DNA of 15,635 nucleotides from an uncultured Eubacteriales bacterium (lineage in GTDB: Bacteria > Bacillota_A > Clostridia > Oscillospirales > Oscillospiraceae). Position numbers and translations under genes: made by a program. The notes beneath the pieces were generated by a model. That model made no database searches. It worked only from the letters and a program-made list of their open reading frames with translations, and was not told the DNA's origin. Shown here in pieces: positions 13,786 to 15,635 of the stretch (positions within the stretch are counted from its first letter, which is position 1; each line of letters opens with the position of its first letter). The DNA is taken from assembly GCA_900319835.1 (NCBI GenBank), contig ONPY01000062.1, positions 1-15,635 on the forward strand. The letters run 5' to 3'.

Positions 13786-15147
13786 TTACCTCGCCAGAAT
13801 ATCGTCCAGATCCAGAATGCTGTTGCCGGCGGTGATGACAATGGCCTTGTCCCCGGAGTTGAGGACGGTTTTGCCGTCGGGTGTAAAGCTCTTGCCGCCG
13901 CGCACCACGGCGGCAAGCAGCACGCCGGGCTTCAGCTTCAGCTCCGTCAGGGTCTTGCCCACGCAGGCGGCCTTGCTGCCCACCACAAACTCCGTGGCGG
14001 TCACGGTCTGGTTGCCCAGATAGTACAGCGCCTCAATGGTGGACTTGTCCGAGGCGTGGGCGAGACCGCGGACATAGCCCTCGATCCGCTCGGCCACCAG
14101 GTTCTTGGGGGAGAGCGTGGTGTCGGGAAACACGTCCCGCAGGAAGGTGATGAACTTATCGTTGTTGACCTTGGAGACCACCTTTTCCACGCCGGACTTG
14201 TCCGCATACATGCTGAGAATGATGTTGTCCTCGTCGAAGTTGGTCAGGGCCACGAAGCCGTCGGCCTCAGAGATGCCGCTCTGGGCCAGCACGGTGGTGT
14301 CAGCCCCGTCGGCGCAGATGATGTCCGCCATGTGCAGCTTCTCCGCCAGGTATTGGCAGCGCTCAGAATCCTTCTCGATGATGGTCACGGAGACGCCTGT
14401 GCTCTCCAGCAGCATCGTCAGATGCTCGGCAATGCGGCTGCCGCCCAGAAGAATGACGTTTTTCACCGGCTTTTGATAGGAGCCGGCGGCAATGAAAAAC
14501 TTGCGCAGCGCTCTCGGCGGCGCGGTGACGGAGATCCTATCCCCCGTCTTGAGGACGAAGGCGCCGTCGGGGATGCGCACGTCCCCATCGCGCTCGGCGG
14601 CGCAGACCAGCACCTTCTGGCCAAAGACCGAGGAAAGCCGGGACAGCTCAATGCCGTCAAGCCGGCTGCGCTCCCCGATGCGGAAGGTGACGATCTCCAG
14701 CTCACAGTCGGGAAAGGAGTCCACCTGGGTGGCTGCGGGAAACTGCAGGACCCGCGAAATCTCCTCCGCCGTCACATAGTCGGGGTTGATGGCGAGGTTG
14801 AGATCCATGACGTCACGCAGGCTCTCCATGCTCTCCAGGTATTCCTGGTTACGCAGGCGCACAATGGTATGCCTGGCGCCCATGGTCCGGGCAAACTGGC
14901 AGGCCACCAGATTGGCCTCGTCGTTGCCGGTGGCAGCGATGAAGACCTCGCACTTGCCCGCCTCCGCCTCGCGCAGCACGCTCGGCGCGGCGCAGCTGCC
15001 GCAGCAGATCATGGCGTCCATGGCGTTGGACGCGGCCTCCAGCACATCGGGCTTTTCGTCGATGAGGGTGATGTCATGCCCCTCCCGGCACAGCCTCTGG
15101 GCCACGGTAAAGCCCACCTTTCCCGTACCGGCGATCACGATTTTCAT
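13786..15147 (-). CDS. trkA: TrkA potassium uptake regulatory subunit (two RCK domains)
   Basis: 453 residues, the double-length TrkA form. The first NAD-binding RCK domain begins at residue 1 (KIVIAGTGKVGFTVAQ, with Gly7/Gly9/Gly12 and acidic Asp30 ending strand 2). A TrkA-C segment follows around 130-215, then a second RCK domain from about 228 (VILLGGSRIAEHLTMLL) and a second TrkA-C at the C-terminus. This cytoplasmic ring gates TrkH in response to nucleotides. GGGAG lies upstream of the ATG. A strong promoter reads into it; trkH follows after 6 nt. No defects seen. Confidence 0.95.
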   Translation of the reverse strand: MKIVIAGTGKVGFTVAQRLCREGHDITLIDEKPDVLEAASNAMDAMICCGSCAAPSVLREAEAGKCEVFIAATGNDEANLVACQFARTMGARHTIVRLRNQEYLESMESLRDVMDLNLAINPDYVTAEEISRVLQFPAATQVDSFPDCELEIVTFRIGERSRLDGIELSRLSSVFGQKVLVCAAERDGDVRIPDGAFVLKTGDRISVTAPPRALRKFFIAAGSYQKPVKNVILLGGSRIAEHLTMLLESTGVSVTIIEKDSERCQYLAEKLHMADIICADGADTTVLAQSGISEADGFVALTNFDEDNIILSMYADKSGVEKVVSKVNNDKFITFLRDVFPDTTLSPKNLVAERIEGYVRGLAHASDKSTIEALYYLGNQTVTATEFVVGSKAACVGKTLTELKLKPGVLLAAVVRGGKSFTPDGKTVLNSGDKAIVITAGNSILDLDDILAR

Positions 15148-15189
15148 ACAGAATCACTCCCGCTGTAAAAGACATGTTAAGGTTTGTTT

Positions 15190-15218
15190 ATTATAGCATA
15201 TGCACGGCTTAAGCGCAA
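15190..15218 (-). promoter_or_regulatory. Promoter of the trkA-trkH operon
   Basis: On the minus strand TTGCGC (15213-15218) and perfect TATAAT (15190-15195) with a 17-nt spacer, 42 nt before the trkA start. Confidence 0.7.
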
Positions 15219-15249
15219 CAACGGGCTTTTCTCAAAGCAAAACCTGTGG

Positions 15250-15255
15250 TATACT
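15250..15255 (+). promoter_or_regulatory. Probable -10 box of the cation efflux gene
   Basis: TATACT lies 33 nt before the start at 15289; no good -35 hexamer is seen at 16-18 nt upstream, so it may need an activator. Confidence 0.4.
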
Positions 15256-15288
15256 GTTCAAAAGACAAACCACAGGGAGGCAAAGCAT

Positions 15289-15635
15289 ATGGACAACAGC
15301 AAAATCCGTGAACAGCAGATCACCCGCACAAGCGTGATCGGCATTGTGACAAACGTGCTTCTGGCCGTCTTCAAGGCGGCGGTGGGCCTTTTGTCCAACT
15401 CCATTGCCATCGTGCTCGACGCGGTCAACAATCTGACTGACGCCATGAGCTCGGTCATCACGATTCTGGGCGTCAAGCTCGCCCGGCGCCGCCCGGACGA
15501 CAAGCATCCCTTCGGCTACGGGCGCATCGAGTATTTCAGCGCCATCATCATCGCGGCCATCGTCCTGGCCGCGGGCGCGACCTCTCTCGTCGAATCGGTC
15601 AAGAAGATCATCCGCCCCGAGACCCCGGACTACAG
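15289..15635 (+). CDS. Cation diffusion facilitator (CDF) metal transporter, N-terminal part
   Basis: 115 codons from ATG 15289 to the right edge without a stop; AGGGAGG at 15274-15280 fixes the start. CDF proteins export divalent metals (Zn, Mn, Fe, Co) through the inner membrane in exchange for protons. Seen here: helix 1 (VIGIVTNVLLAVFKAAVGLL), helix 2 with LDAVNNLTDAMSS, whose Asp44 and nearby polar residues supply the metal site, the loop HPFGYGRIEYFS, and helix 3. The Asp-Asn spacing in helix 2 differs from the Asp-Asp of zinc exporter YiiP, so metal choice is open. Divergent from trkA; the C-terminal domain is outside the window. Confidence 0.9.
   Translation, partial: MDNSKIREQQITRTSVIGIVTNVLLAVFKAAVGLLSNSIAIVLDAVNNLTDAMSSVITILGVKLARRRPDDKHPFGYGRIEYFSAIIIAAIVLAAGATSLVESVKKIIRPETPDY

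Noticed and set aside
12541..15168. 875-codon open frame on the plus strand opposite trkA and trkH
   Set aside because: It runs through both trk genes and the gap between them with a low-complexity, His/Gln/Gly-rich translation. No ribosome site or domain; antisense shadow.
1..15635. CRISPR arrays, tRNA or rRNA genes
   Set aside because: No regularly spaced repeats, no cloverleaf with a T-loop GGTTCGAATCC-like signature and no rRNA segments were seen on either strand.

Overview
The window reads as chromosomal DNA of a moderately GC-rich low-GC-lineage bacterium, most likely a gut-type Clostridia (Oscillospiraceae-like). The basis is strong AGGAGG-type ribosome sites, sigma-A-type TTGACA/TATAAT promoters, a TnpV gene, an IS200 relic and an AbiE system next to Trk potassium genes. 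The taxonomic call is inference; no rRNA or marker gene is present.

Left part (1-7061): a metabolic/transport locus. It starts inside a MmgE/PrpD-family gene (+) that converges on a LysR-type regulator (-) across a bidirectional hairpin terminator. Divergent from the regulator is a SLC13/DASS-type anion transporter, followed 27 nt later by an EPSP-synthase (AroA) family gene, then a plant-esterase-like alpha/beta hydrolase and an MFS transporter, all on +. The AroA homologue lies away from other shikimate genes. By eye it keeps the general catalytic residues but lacks several shikimate-3-phosphate-contacting positions, so a different acceptor substrate is possible. A broken C-terminal piece of a second alpha/beta hydrolase follows the MFS gene.

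Middle part (7107-10121): a WYL-domain transcription regulator (-) is divergent from a complete type IV toxin-antitoxin pair, AbiEi/AbiEii (+). The roughly 400-nt space between them is packed with hairpins, two near-consensus promoters, and three copies of a motif around the abiE promoter that look like operator half-sites.

Right-middle (10122-12306): an exported lipoprotein fusing a rhodanese domain to an aldo/keto reductase, then mobile-element debris: an orphan tnpV (-) and an IS200/IS605 relic that keeps its 5' regulatory leader but has only the first ~20 residues of the transposase.

Right part (12337-15635): a trkA-trkH potassium uptake operon (-), divergent from the 5' end of a cation diffusion facilitator gene (+) that runs off the window.

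The best candidate for undescribed biology is the LysR / DASS / AroA-like / hydrolase / MFS / PrpD neighbourhood. Second is the structured WYL-AbiE intergenic region.
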